Shown in pieces: positions 1 through 10,258 of a stretch of DNA of 41,577 nt. Source of the stretch: Fragilaria crotonensis (taxonomy: Eukaryota > Bacillariophyta > Fragilariophyceae > Fragilariales > Fragilariaceae); NCBI GenBank assembly GCA_022925895.1, contig JAKSYS010000568.1, positions 1 through 41,577 of the forward strand, in the 5' to 3' direction. The notes under the pieces were generated by a model that did not search any database, was not told the origin of the DNA, and saw only the letters and a list, made by a program, of their open reading frames with translations. Made by a program: the position numbers and the translations under genes. Numbering within the stretch: the first letter of the stretch is position 1; every line of letters starts with the position of its first letter.

Positions 1-1434
1 TACATGGTCAAAACTGTCTACAGGGTATCCGATCAATCTTACCAGGGCACAGCACTGGAGCCCCTATTTGGAACTGGACAAGGTAGTGGTGCTTCGCCAG
101 CCGTGTGGTTATCCCTTGTCGTCATTCTACTGAACACTCTGGAAAGAGTAGTACCCGAACGCATATGTTTCACTTCAGCCGATGGTACGATTCATCATAA
201 GCGCCTCGTCGATGCGTTCGTTGACGACACGGCGATTGGTCTGACGGACGCAGGCGAGAGGTCACTATTGGAAATTGTCAATGCCCTTGAATCCGTTGCT
301 CAAACATGGGAGCAACTGCTTCACTTTTCTGGCGGAGCTTTGAACTTATCAAAGTGTTCTTGGTATGTAATGTTTTGGGACTGGCGACAAGGACGTCCAG
401 TTCTCCGTGAAATCAAGGCAGACGATCCTACAATTAAGTTGTATCAGGGGTCTAGTGGCAGGGGTCCAGTGCCGATACGCCAACAACGTCTAAATGAATC
501 GTCTCGAATATTGGGCGTTCATCAGACTCCTCTCGGCGACTTTTCGGACCACATAAAAATTCTTAAGTCGAAGGCCGATCGGTATGCAAGCTGTCTTCGA
601 TCTCCGCGACTAAATTCCTCGGACGTAAGAGTGTTTCATCGGTCAATATACAAGCCAGCAATGCTTTACTCGCTACCAGCGATAGCGATCGACGAAGAAG
701 AGCTCAACAGCATCCAATCAAAGATTCTTCCAACACTTGTACAGCGATTGGGTCTATCGTCTAAACTGCCTACTGCAATTCGACATGGTCCCGTGGAAAT
801 GGGGGGTCTAAACCTTATGGATCTTCGAACGGAATGCGGCATCGAAATGATTAAATATTTTCGACACGAGGTGTATGGGAACACGAAGGTGGGCCAGTTA
901 CTTCTTCTTCAGCTACAGGCATCCCAATTGGAATCTGGTCTGTCTTATCCACTTTTGGAGGAACCGAGCTTTCACATTGCATATCTCACACCGACATGGA
1001 TTTTGTCCATGAGGCAATTTATGTCTAATCACAACATTCGGATCACGTTAACTAACACTTTTACCATCACATTGCAAGGTCGACACGATAGCTGCATAAT
1101 GGACTTACAGCGTTTGCGCGGCTACAGCACTCGTCAACAGATCGACTTAAACCTCGTGCGACTCCACCTTCAGGTCTCAACTCTCGCGGAACTCGTAGAC
1201 CCGACGGAAAGCAATAAAATTGCGACATGGGCACTGGAGGCGCGGCGTCCAAACCATTTCTGCAACAACAAGGCATGGCCAAGGCAGGATGTCTTAACTC
1301 CGTCACAACGTCCGTTATGGAAGCGCTACATTCAGTCACAGTATCTTCGGTACGATCGTTTCTGGGCCATATCACCACGCTCTACACTACGCGATCTGAA
1401 GCAATCCATCACTTCCACTGGGACTCTGACGAAC
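1..1434 (+). pseudogene. Non-LTR retrotransposon copy A, left part (reverse transcriptase C-terminal half)
   Basis: An open frame enters from the window edge (frame 1) and encodes the second half of a reverse transcriptase: motif B appears as GTGQGSGASPAVW and motif C as AFVDD (near nt 208-225), followed by the thumb and connection region. It aligns with ORF2 of copy B over its whole length; by eye roughly two residues in three match near the active site. The frame stays open to 1581, but everything after 1434 belongs to the inserted copy B, so the last ~49 residues are read-through into foreign sequence. The same protein resumes at 10244 with its RNase H domain, in phase with codon GGG at 1420. 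The endonuclease and RT motif A lie outside the window. Seen: motifs and the split. Inferred: one ancestral ORF2 interrupted by nested insertion. Confidence 0.9.
1420..1434. repeat. Target-site duplication, left copy
   Basis: GGGACTCTGACGAAC occurs here and again, identically, at 10244-10258. The two copies bracket copy B exactly. Removing one copy plus the 8809-bp element restores a continuous copy A reading frame, which is the expected signature of target-primed reverse transcription. Confidence 0.93.
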
Positions 1435-1525
1435 ACATTTCAATTTACTAAGTTTTTACATCACCTTTCCGTCCGTCAACCGTTTTCTCGCAGAAAAAGT
1501 ACTGCGCCTTCTCGTGCCGATCACC

Positions 1526-4346
1526 ATGACCGAAGGCTCCGTCCTTACCTCTTTGCTCGCAGAGCACACCCTTCCTCCTGATGATGACCCGCTCTTTGGT
1601 TTTGTTACCAAAGAGTGGTACGATCCAACTTCCTTTGAAATGAAACCCCCGGAAACAGACGAAGAACGCTACAGGCGCCTCGCTGATGAAACTGCTTACA
1701 GGAACACAACGTCCACAACCCATTGGCACAAGTATGCAGTCTTAGCACGCCATACAGTTGAAGGCCCATGGTTCGACGATATCCTCCAAGTCTTTTCTAC
1801 CGATCCATCTCAGCTCCATCACCTTGTCTGGTATAATTTCATGTATCATGTCGACAGAAAAATTGATATTCCTGAACTTCTCCATTCTTGGGCAATGTCG
1901 ATTTCCCATCCCTTCCTCTCTGATCATTACCCAGAGTCACTCAAGTTAGACACAATCACCACTCCCTGGAAAACTTTTCATGGGAAGATTAATCCATGGA
2001 TGAAGATTGGGTCGAACAACAAGCCAACAAACCCGTACAAACGAAAGAAGACTACCTTCATTTCGCCTCCAAAAGCAACCAACCCTACGCAGCCAATCCG
2101 CAAATCTCCGTCCCCAGATAAGCCGTCAACTATCCTCGAAGAGTCCGACAGTCCAGATGTTTTGGACGTACCCACACCACCACTTCAAAACCCAAAGAAC
2201 CCAGACACCTCGTCCGTTTTCGTCTAAAACCACTGCATCCTCCTTTGACGCCAAACAATCTGCTTTGGTGCCAAATTCAACTATTCCACTCAACGACGGC
2301 ACACACAGGGTCACCTTTCGCATCAAAATGGACCTCGATGCTAGACATCTTGACAAAAAATCAGCTGAATTGTCGCAGTCTATATACGATTTCCTGGTCA
2401 AGATTTTCCAAGATGATGACGGCATGTTATACAATTGGCACTCTGAGGGACTCGAGAACCCCAAAGTAATCTCCCAATTGTCCCCTTCCGAAGTCAGAGC
2501 ATACCTCCCGTCAATTACAATGTCACCGACCCAGGCACTCATCATTATTCCAGTTAGGTTTGGCTTCAATTATACTAACTCCACCATTTGGCGAAATCGA
2601 GCAAACACCAAAAACAACTTGGCACTTCACAACGCCACGGTATCTATCTCGAATTCGAAAAGCACTGGAGGAAAAAATGTGATTGCAGGGTATATCCTTC
2701 TCAAGGCTCCAAACCTAACTCACCGCTTCCGTTACCATCAATTCCTTCGAAGTAAGCTCCCAGATGCCACTCCCCACTTTGACCTTCTCCTTCACCGTGA
2801 GACACCACTCGATCAACGTATCGATCATCTCGTTATACAATGCGGCGAAAGGTTTGTGCACAGCGTGAGCCAGGCACTCCTCAACCACCTTACCGGGCAA
2901 AACGTCGGAGTTTACATACCTCGGTTTGCTTTTGAAAGCATGACACAAGAAGCAATCTCGGCTCTATTCCAAAAGCACGACGCCTACGTGAAGTCCCTGA
3001 AGATGATTCCACTAGCACCATTCATTACCAACATTGACACTCTTAGAACAGAGCAATTCGAAACAGGTGAAAAAATTGACAGGAGCACAAGAGAATGGGC
3101 GTCAGCGCTTGCTTTACCAAATAGCGACACCTCCAAGGTGAAATGTGATGTTGTCAATGGAGGCTACGACCAAAAAGCATACCTCCTTATCTCACAGATC
3201 CACTACGACTTCGTTATCTCAGAACTCGCAGCGTATAAAAAGAGAGTTTTTCCCTTCAGCAAGAGAGAAGAACAATTTCGAGCTTCCATTGGGCCTCCCG
3301 AAGTCATTCACATCACTGACAACAAAATCAGAGCAAATCTCGCAATTTTCGACTCACTGTCAGAAGCTGCAAGCCCCATCGCGACAAAAACTAATCCAAA
3401 TGGAGATGTACGTCCACAACATGATCAAAACAGTATGCACTCGAGCGCGTCACTGTCATCAACAAGTTCAGTTTCCGCATCCATCGATCTACACTCTCAT
3501 CGACAACAAAACAGCACCGACACCCCGCGCAGCAGACAAAACCAAACAAACACGTCAAGAAGTCTCTCTCAAGACGATCGCACATCCACTACAGGGGCGT
3601 CTTCCCATTCTTGGAACGCTACATCCATTTCATCTACAAATCAGGCCCGATTTCACGAACTTGACGCCATAATGAAGCGGCAGAGGAAAGATCACGAAAA
3701 ACTTAGTAAGATCACAGATGACAGACTCAGCCAAATGGAACGCCAGTTTCATCGATTGGAAACTATCGAGAACGCGGTCACGGAATCCAAGGCGTCCCAG
3801 GTTGTGCACACCGAGCGACTTCACAGCTTGGAAACGCAAGTTGTACAATTTATGGAACAACAAGTTGATATGGGCCAAAATATTCTTTCCGTTGAAGACA
3901 AAATCAATTCTTTAATCTCCATCGTGAACAACATTGCAATTAATTCTCAACACAAAGAAGACACCACGAGTCCAGAAACGCACAAGCAAAAATCAGGAAC
4001 ACATATCGATGCCTTTCGCCAACCATCATCCATTCTTGAACTTGTTGATACTGACATGGCTTCCAACCCTTCCACGTCCTCCGACGAGTCTTCATCTTTT
4101 CAAACTACATGTTCTGTTCCCTCCCCAGAGAAGAAAAAGGTCCGAGCTTCGCCACCATCCCAACCATCACTCCACGACAGCGCACACTCAACACCCGACT
4201 CACATCAACAAGAACCTACAACACAGCCATTTACAAATGACTCTGCACTCCAAGCGACGTCATCACAATCTTCCCTCAACGACATTTCTGCCAACCTAGA
4301 AGCCCGATACAACTACAACGCTCTAGGTGGCAGGCATACTGAATGA
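1526..4346 (+). CDS. Retrotransposon ORF1 protein (coiled-coil, RNA-binding-type), one frameshift
   Basis: Reads from ATG 1526 (MTEGSVLT) in frame 2 to a TAA at 2225-2227, while the continuation lies in frame 3 and runs to TGA 4344-4346. One base must be dropped between about 2150 and 2224; the T4 run at 2217-2220 is the simplest site, though a +1 ribosomal shift at GTC-TAA-A is not excluded. The whole product would be about 940 residues. Visible parts: an N-terminal segment of no recognised family, a Lys/Pro/Ser-rich basic linker, a mid region of mixed alpha/beta character, and a heptad-like coiled coil (about nt 3645-3950, with LSQMERQFHRLETIE and ERLHSLETQVVQFMEQQ). A Ser/Thr/Pro-rich tail follows. 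A coiled coil in an ORF1 upstream of ORF2 recalls LINE ORF1 chaperones, but no RRM or zinc knuckle is visible. The 3' end overlaps ORF2 by ATGA. Confidence 0.75.
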
Positions 4347-7300
4347 ATCACCATGCAAATGCAACCTCAAGGATTGTCGATGCACAAGAAAGGCATCAGA
4401 CAGGTTCCATTCATCTTACTCATTCTCTTCCGTCTTCCAGTCTACTATCTCTTCCACGAACAAGGCCTCTCAGAAAAGCTTGGGATTCTCCTGTGGATAA
4501 ACAACCTACAGTATCTTTCGGCGACTCCATCACTCAAAAGGCCCACGGTTCGATTCGTTTCTTCTTTCAAAACGTTCACGGCCTGACTTACTCGTCAGGA
4601 CTGGAGGACTACAACTATTACATTCAATCTCTCAAGTTCATACATGCAGATATCTCCGGACTCGCCGAGACTAACACCAGTTGGCAGCAATCTCATCTAC
4701 AAGCAGACTTTCGAAAAATTCTGCGACGACACAGCATTCAAAGTAAAGTGGCGTTTGGATATCCATCGATAGATGTCAATCCAGTTCCGCCGGGCACCAC
4801 CTTCCATTCAGGCGGCAGTCTGGCTTTATCCACGGGAGCTATCACTTCAAGCATTCTGGGTGACAGCATCATGGACACAACAGGCTTGGGACGCTGGTGT
4901 GGATTTACGATTCGAGGATCTGACAATTTTCTTCTCTCAGTCATTACAGCATACAGAGTATGTGGCGGCAACATAAGGACATCTCCACTGGGAAGCTCTT
5001 TTTCTCGAGAATACCAGTTCTTCCGCGATCAAGGCATTGCATCCCCGAACCCAAGAAAGTTTTTCTTCCAACACCTCGGAACACTCATTACTCAGCTACA
5101 ACAAAATGGACACTCCATTATTTTGATGATGGATGCAAACTCTGTTATTCACAGTGAACGGCAGTTCGAAGAGTTTACCACTTCTTGCGCTCTCGTTGAT
5201 CTTCACCGTCATCATCCCCCTCCGTCAACGTACATTGGTTCATCATCACGTCGTATCGATTATATTCTTTGCAGCGACGATCTTGAGAAATTATGCGTTC
5301 GCTCTGGATCCTTGTCGTACCAAGAAGGGCCTCAATCTGATCATCGAGGGCTCTATGTGGATTTATGCATCGATGAAATCAGGAAGAACATGAGGCCACA
5401 ACAACTTTCGCCTCCTTCCCATCGTGCCCTCCACACTAACAATCCAGAATTAGTATCAACTTACATCCGTTACATGAAAGAATACTATGCCTCTCACAAT
5501 ATGCTCGACAGAATGAATGAGTTATGCAAGAACCATACTTCAATGTCCAAAAGCGAGATTCTACATCAACTTATCAAATGGGATGCAGACCAGGGTCGGG
5601 CGATGAAGAATTCGGAGAAACGGCTTACCATTCCTCCTAAAAAGTTTGCCTGGTCACCTCAACTAAGAAACGCAGCAGTTATTAGGAGGTACTGGATTCT
5701 TCGTCTCCGCGAAAATCAAGACTCCAAGGACTACACCACTTTGTTTACCAAGTGGCAAGACTGTATCCAACGTCATGATCGGTCATTTTCTCTACCTTTT
5801 CTGCATCAAACTTTGCCCACCGATGAAATTCGTAGGCACCTGAACCAGGCAACACGCCACTTCCGTCGCTGTCAACTCCGCTCCCAAGATCTTCGTTTGC
5901 AATCGTACGAGGATCTTCTAGACACATATGCACAGGATGAGTCCCCATCGACTAAAGAAGCATCGAAAAGGAAGGCAACTATCGTCCGACGGACCATCCA
6001 GACGGAATCGTGCCGCGCTATTTTCAAGCTTTTACATACGGAACTAAAAGCGGTATCGTTTTCACAATTGTCAAAGATCTTGGTACCTTGCAATACAGAC
6101 AGACAGCCTCTCGACCCTACAGATCATGTCCACGCTTTTCTCACCAACACTGATCCGTCGGAAGTGATATGGGATACAGTGATTGAGAAGGCCGATATTG
6201 AAAAACATCTTCTAACCTTTAACAGAGACGCATTCCGTGCTGCGGCCAGTTCACCCTGCGGGAAAGGAACAATTCACGATGCTCTTACTTACTCCAGTCT
6301 TTCAACCGAAGCGAAAGACATGTTGGCAGGCATCGTTCCTCCACACTGGTACGGTGATGATGAACTTTTGAAGGAATTTCTTTTGTCTTTCACTATACCA
6401 CCGGTGGTTCTTGCATCAGACCCTATCTCTATCGATATTACTGAAGACGACGTCCTGAAAGGTTTCTCGCGTTGGAAAGAATCAACAACCACTTCGCCCT
6501 CTGGCCGACATTTGGGTCACTATCGTGCAATTATTCAGGACCCTGATCTTTTACGATGCTTACAGCAGTTTTTATCCATTGTTCTTGCACACGGCTTGTC
6601 TCTTCCAAGATGGAGCAACGCTACGAATGTCATGATCGAAAAGGATCCTGGTAAACCACACATACATAGGCTTCGCATAATCCATCTCTTCGAAGCTGAC
6701 TTTAATTTTATTCTGAAGCTCATGTGGGGACACCGCCTTGTTAAAAGAGCCGATGAACTCGACCTTCTTCACGCAGGTCAACACGGATCAACTCCCCGTA
6801 GAACTACCATGGATCCCATTATGATGACCCAACTAACTACCGACATGAGTCGAATCATGAAGATCAATCTACTTCGGTTTGACAACGAAGCGTCGGCATG
6901 CTACGACCGCATTATCGTTGCGCTAGGAATGATGGCGGCAAGACGATGTGGAATGCCAGACTCTGCTATCTCCAGTCACGCAACAGCACTGGAACTCATG
7001 AGATACACAGTCAAAACATTCTATGGGGTATCAAACGAAAATTATCATGGGACCAGTTTTGAACCATTATTTGGCACTGGCCAGGGGAGCGGTGCTTCTC
7101 CTGCGGTCTGGCTTACTTTGGTCGTACTGCTCCTTCATACACTTGATAAAGTCATTCCCGAACGAATGACTTTCCAATCCCCCGAACTTAGTCATTCTCG
7201 ACTAGTGGACGCATTCGTCGACGACACGTATCTCGGTTTTACAGACAGTTCTGGACGGCAAACTCTCAATGAACTCATTCGTCGTTTACAAGAAGTCTCT

Positions 7301-10063
7301 CAGACATGGTCACATCTTCTCCATTTATCTGGCGGAAAGCTTAATCTTTCCAAATGCAACTGGTATGCAATGTATTGGGAATGGCACTCTGGTCGACCAC
7401 GCCTTCGTAACGTTCAAGAAGATGACTGTACCATCGAGTTAACGGCTCCGGATACTGGACAAATAACACCCATCAAGCGAGTTCCTTTAGATAAGTCTTC
7501 GCGCATTCTCGGAGTGCTTCTAAATCCTCTGGGTAATTTTTCGGATCATATACATCACCTCAAACAGAAGTCAGATGCGCTTGCCATCCGAATGCTATCC
7601 CCTCGACTAAAGTCATCCGATGTACGAATCTTTCACAAGTCCATCTACGTGCCCATGATGAGGTACAGTCTTCCTGCTTTGTCAGTTCAACACGAGGACA
7701 GCCTCCACCAAATTCAGTCTCGAATCATCCCTGCAATTCTCCAGAAATTAAATATCAACTCTCACCTCCCAACTGAAATTCGTCATGGCCCAGCGGCGCT
7801 TGGTGGGATGGAACTCTACGACGTACGCACCGAAGTCGGTATCGAGCAAATAAAGTATCTTCGGAATGCAATCTTCTCAGACTCAGACATGGGTCAAATG
7901 ATTCGCATTAATCTCCATCATCTCCAGACGGAAGCGGGTATCCCCCAATGCCTCCTTGAGGAGCCTTCATACTCGGTACCATATCTCACTCCATGTTGGC
8001 TGTTATCTGTGCGTACCTTCTTGGCTCATCATAACGTCACTATCTCTATCACGGATCAGCCAACTTTGACATTGCAAACACCAGAAGACTGCTTTATAAT
8101 GCAACAATCTCATCTGGCCCGATATACGTTGCAACAACAGAGAGACATCAATCTCGTCCGCATACACCTTCAAGTTACAACCTTGGCAGACATGACAGAC
8201 CCAGAACGTCTCTCGGCAATCCGCCTGCAATTCCTTGACGGGAGAAAGCCTCAAGATTGGAAACCCAAACACCCACATTGGCCGAGACAAGAACCTCCCA
8301 CATCAAGTCAGCGCCGTCTATGGAAACGGTACCTCGCATCATCGTTTCTCAGATACATCCCATTTTGGAAGGCGCCACCGCTCCGAGAAAAACATATACA
8401 ACAATCAGGAATCCCACCCCAAACTCCCATCCAACCAACTGACTATCACACGCTTCGGGAATATCTTAAAACTCTTCCCCGTTCCCAAAAGAGACTTGTC
8501 GATGACGTACAACAAGTAGCAACTGATGTCCAAGTATGGCGAGCTTTTCGATCAAGAGAACAACTCTATGTTGCATCGGACGGTGGCCTGTCAGGACAAG
8601 AGGGTACCTTCGGATGGATTATAGCCACTAAGAAGCTGACGCTTTTTGAGTGTGCTGGACCAGTCGACGGTCCTTATGATACCAATTCATCCACTCGATG
8701 TGAAATTGCAGGTTTTGCATCTTCTCTTCTTCTTATAGTAAGCATTGCACGAAACTGGGGACTTCGACATCGCTGCAGGTTCAAATGGATCACAGACAGT
8801 AAAGCAGCTCTATCAAGGGTCCAAAAGTTCACTCGACGAGGAGGTAGAAAGCCGTCACGACAACCAAATGACGCAGACCTTCTATCTCTTATCATTCATC
8901 TTCTTCAGGAACTCCATCGACCACTTGCACTTGTATGGACAAAAGGTCACCAAGACAGTTTGAAGGCCTATGCTACCCTCTCACGGCAAGCTCGCCTGAA
9001 TGTCTCTGCGGACTTCTTGGCCACTCGATATAGGTCTCGTGGAAAGCTCAAATCCTCCAATTCATCCGATCATCAACCAACCCAGAAAGTCTCTATATCC
9101 ATTAATGGGAATCGCTTGACAGGACAATACGACGAATGTCTCCGGCACCATGTGAATGGGTACCATCTTCGAATGAACATTCAACGCAAGCGTAAATGGT
9201 CGGATACGGTATGGGACGACATAGACTTTGACCTCTTCAGTAAACACTATCGCGGCCTCAGGCCCTCGCACCAGATTCAACACATGAAATTTGTTCATGA
9301 TCAGCTTCCTCTTGGATGGCGGCGCCAAAAGTATTCTGAGTCCGCTGCAGTGCAACTCGCACTATGTCCATGTTGCCTCAAAACTGCAGAATCAAATGAA
9401 CATTTCCTGCGCTGTCCAAAGAACGACGCTCGAATATCAGGCCTTAAACATCTTCTTTCCGACAAAACAGAAACGTCACCACATCTATGTCGTCGATTGG
9501 CGGTTGAAGGCATCAAGTTCTGGCACACTACGGGAACTAACGACTTCCACCCAAATCTTGCATCTTTCCCACATCACATGCGAGAGGCCATTACCAAGGT
9601 CGCCGGACAACAATCCACAATAGGATGGGACAATCTACTGAAGGGTTACCTGTCCAAAGCATGGACAGATCTGGCAGCATTCGATAACATCAACGAGAGC
9701 AAGTACGAAGTACCACAAGCCCACATGCGCTTACGACGACTTGTTAAGGCCATCCATGTGTACACACGTAGTCTGTGGACATGTCGGAATGAGAAACTTC
9801 ATTCGCGCCAGTCCTCTGAAGCAGATTCGGTCTGGTCTACCTCACAGGCCGAGATCAGACATTTCTACTTCAAACGTGATCTAGTCAGTTTCGAGGACCA
9901 ACACCTTTTTCGATTTTCTTTGGATCACCTTCTCAAGTCCTCACGCTCAACACAAATTCATTGGTTAAGACGAGCGAAAGCATCGTCCAAGCGTAAGCGG
10001 GTTGAACGCAATTCGCAAACTCTCATGACGCGGTACTTTATGGCAGTGCCACAGGCGCCATAG
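4343..10063 (+). CDS. Retrotransposon ORF2: endonuclease-reverse transcriptase-RNase H polyprotein
   Basis: An intact 1906-residue ORF. Endonuclease/exonuclease/phosphatase fold at about residues 70-345: FFQNVHGL, LAETN, LMMDANS, RRIDYIL and SDHRG give the usual metal and catalytic residues. RT at about 700-1150: motif A LLRFDNEASACYDR (Asp ~847), motif B GTGQGSGASPAVW, motif C AFVDD (Asp ~960/961). RNase H at about 1405-1580: SDGG (Asp ~1413), CEIAG, TDSKAAL, the KGHQD histidine (~1536) and NVSADFLA, so all acidic ligands are present. A CCHC-like finger CPCC-x8-H-x3-C starts near residue 1675, as in many LINE C-termini. It should nick target DNA, prime cDNA from the nick and remove template RNA. 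The start overlaps the ORF1 stop as ATGA, suggesting coupled reinitiation. No break is seen, so activity is possible. Confidence 0.95.
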   Translation: MNHHANATSRIVDAQERHQTGSIHLTHSLPSSSLLSLPRTRPLRKAWDSPVDKQPTVSFGDSITQKAHGSIRFFFQNVHGLTYSSGLEDYNYYIQSLKFIHADISGLAETNTSWQQSHLQADFRKILRRHSIQSKVAFGYPSIDVNPVPPGTTFHSGGSLALSTGAITSSILGDSIMDTTGLGRWCGFTIRGSDNFLLSVITAYRVCGGNIRTSPLGSSFSREYQFFRDQGIASPNPRKFFFQHLGTLITQLQQNGHSIILMMDANSVIHSERQFEEFTTSCALVDLHRHHPPPSTYIGSSSRRIDYILCSDDLEKLCVRSGSLSYQEGPQSDHRGLYVDLCIDEIRKNMRPQQLSPPSHRALHTNNPELVSTYIRYMKEYYASHNMLDRMNELCKNHTSMSKSEILHQLIKWDADQGRAMKNSEKRLTIPPKKFAWSPQLRNAAVIRRYWILRLRENQDSKDYTTLFTKWQDCIQRHDRSFSLPFLHQTLPTDEIRRHLNQATRHFRRCQLRSQDLRLQSYEDLLDTYAQDESPSTKEASKRKATIVRRTIQTESCRAIFKLLHTELKAVSFSQLSKILVPCNTDRQPLDPTDHVHAFLTNTDPSEVIWDTVIEKADIEKHLLTFNRDAFRAAASSPCGKGTIHDALTYSSLSTEAKDMLAGIVPPHWYGDDELLKEFLLSFTIPPVVLASDPISIDITEDDVLKGFSRWKESTTTSPSGRHLGHYRAIIQDPDLLRCLQQFLSIVLAHGLSLPRWSNATNVMIEKDPGKPHIHRLRIIHLFEADFNFILKLMWGHRLVKRADELDLLHAGQHGSTPRRTTMDPIMMTQLTTDMSRIMKINLLRFDNEASACYDRIIVALGMMAARRCGMPDSAISSHATALELMRYTVKTFYGVSNENYHGTSFEPLFGTGQGSGASPAVWLTLVVLLLHTLDKVIPERMTFQSPELSHSRLVDAFVDDTYLGFTDSSGRQTLNELIRRLQEVSQTWSHLLHLSGGKLNLSKCNWYAMYWEWHSGRPRLRNVQEDDCTIELTAPDTGQITPIKRVPLDKSSRILGVLLNPLGNFSDHIHHLKQKSDALAIRMLSPRLKSSDVRIFHKSIYVPMMRYSLPALSVQHEDSLHQIQSRIIPAILQKLNINSHLPTEIRHGPAALGGMELYDVRTEVGIEQIKYLRNAIFSDSDMGQMIRINLHHLQTEAGIPQCLLEEPSYSVPYLTPCWLLSVRTFLAHHNVTISITDQPTLTLQTPEDCFIMQQSHLARYTLQQQRDINLVRIHLQVTTLADMTDPERLSAIRLQFLDGRKPQDWKPKHPHWPRQEPPTSSQRRLWKRYLASSFLRYIPFWKAPPLREKHIQQSGIPPQTPIQPTDYHTLREYLKTLPRSQKRLVDDVQQVATDVQVWRAFRSREQLYVASDGGLSGQEGTFGWIIATKKLTLFECAGPVDGPYDTNSSTRCEIAGFASSLLLIVSIARNWGLRHRCRFKWITDSKAALSRVQKFTRRGGRKPSRQPNDADLLSLIIHLLQELHRPLALVWTKGHQDSLKAYATLSRQARLNVSADFLATRYRSRGKLKSSNSSDHQPTQKVSISINGNRLTGQYDECLRHHVNGYHLRMNIQRKRKWSDTVWDDIDFDLFSKHYRGLRPSHQIQHMKFVHDQLPLGWRRQKYSESAAVQLALCPCCLKTAESNEHFLRCPKNDARISGLKHLLSDKTETSPHLCRRLAVEGIKFWHTTGTNDFHPNLASFPHHMREAITKVAGQQSTIGWDNLLKGYLSKAWTDLAAFDNINESKYEVPQAHMRLRRLVKAIHVYTRSLWTCRNEKLHSRQSSEADSVWSTSQAEIRHFYFKRDLVSFEDQHLFRFSLDHLLKSSRSTQIHWLRRAKASSKRKRVERNSQTLMTRYFMAVPQAP

Positions 10064-10243
10064 ATGAACGGACTCTACATTTTTCAACACGTGACATCAT
10101 CTCACTGACTCACTGATACGCATGGCGATTTCTCAACACAACACGAGCTCCCGCGGATGTTACATCCGCTAGAGCGGGGTACATAGCGAGTCCCGGCAGG
10201 TTCTTGCGCGATGTTAACCCTCTAATTAGTTCATATTTAAAAA
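10064..10243 (+). other. 3' UTR of copy B, with hairpin and terminal motif
   Basis: 180 bases from the ORF2 stop to the target-site duplication. It contains a palindromic hairpin at 10153-10169 (GCGGATGT, one central T, ACATCCGC) and a terminal stretch AACCCTCTAATTAGTTCATAT (10216-10236), then TTTAAAAA. Copy A ends with a near-identical AACCCGATAATTAGTTCTAT at 12001. Sharing only at the extreme end, between otherwise diverged UTRs, suggests a 3' recognition signal for the RT. There is no long poly(A) tail. Confidence 0.7.
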
Positions 10244-10258
10244 GGGACTCTGACGAAC
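10244..10258. repeat. Target-site duplication, right copy
   Basis: GGGACTCTGACGAAC, identical to 1420-1434. It directly follows the A-rich 3' end of copy B, and the copy A reading frame continues from its first base. Confidence 0.93.

Larger units (their letters stand above)
1435..10243 (+). mobile_element. Full-length non-LTR (LINE-like) retrotransposon, copy B
   Basis: An 8809-bp element bounded by the 15-bp direct repeat. Order: a 91-bp 5' leader, ORF1 (1526-4346), ORF2 (4343-10063) and a 180-bp 3' UTR ending TTTAAAAA. There are no LTRs. ORF2 has the APE-type endonuclease, RT, RNase H and C-terminal CCHC-like finger order of the RNase H-bearing non-LTR lineages (I-like in the broad sense); I cannot place it in a named clade. 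The intact 1906-codon ORF2 and perfect target-site duplication suggest a recent insertion. It sits inside the related but clearly diverged copy A, so at least two subfamilies have been active here. Confidence 0.92.

Noticed and set aside
1435-1581. Extension of the copy A reading frame to the stop at 1581
   Set aside because: These codons lie inside the inserted copy B 5' leader and ORF1 start; the true copy A protein continues at 10244.
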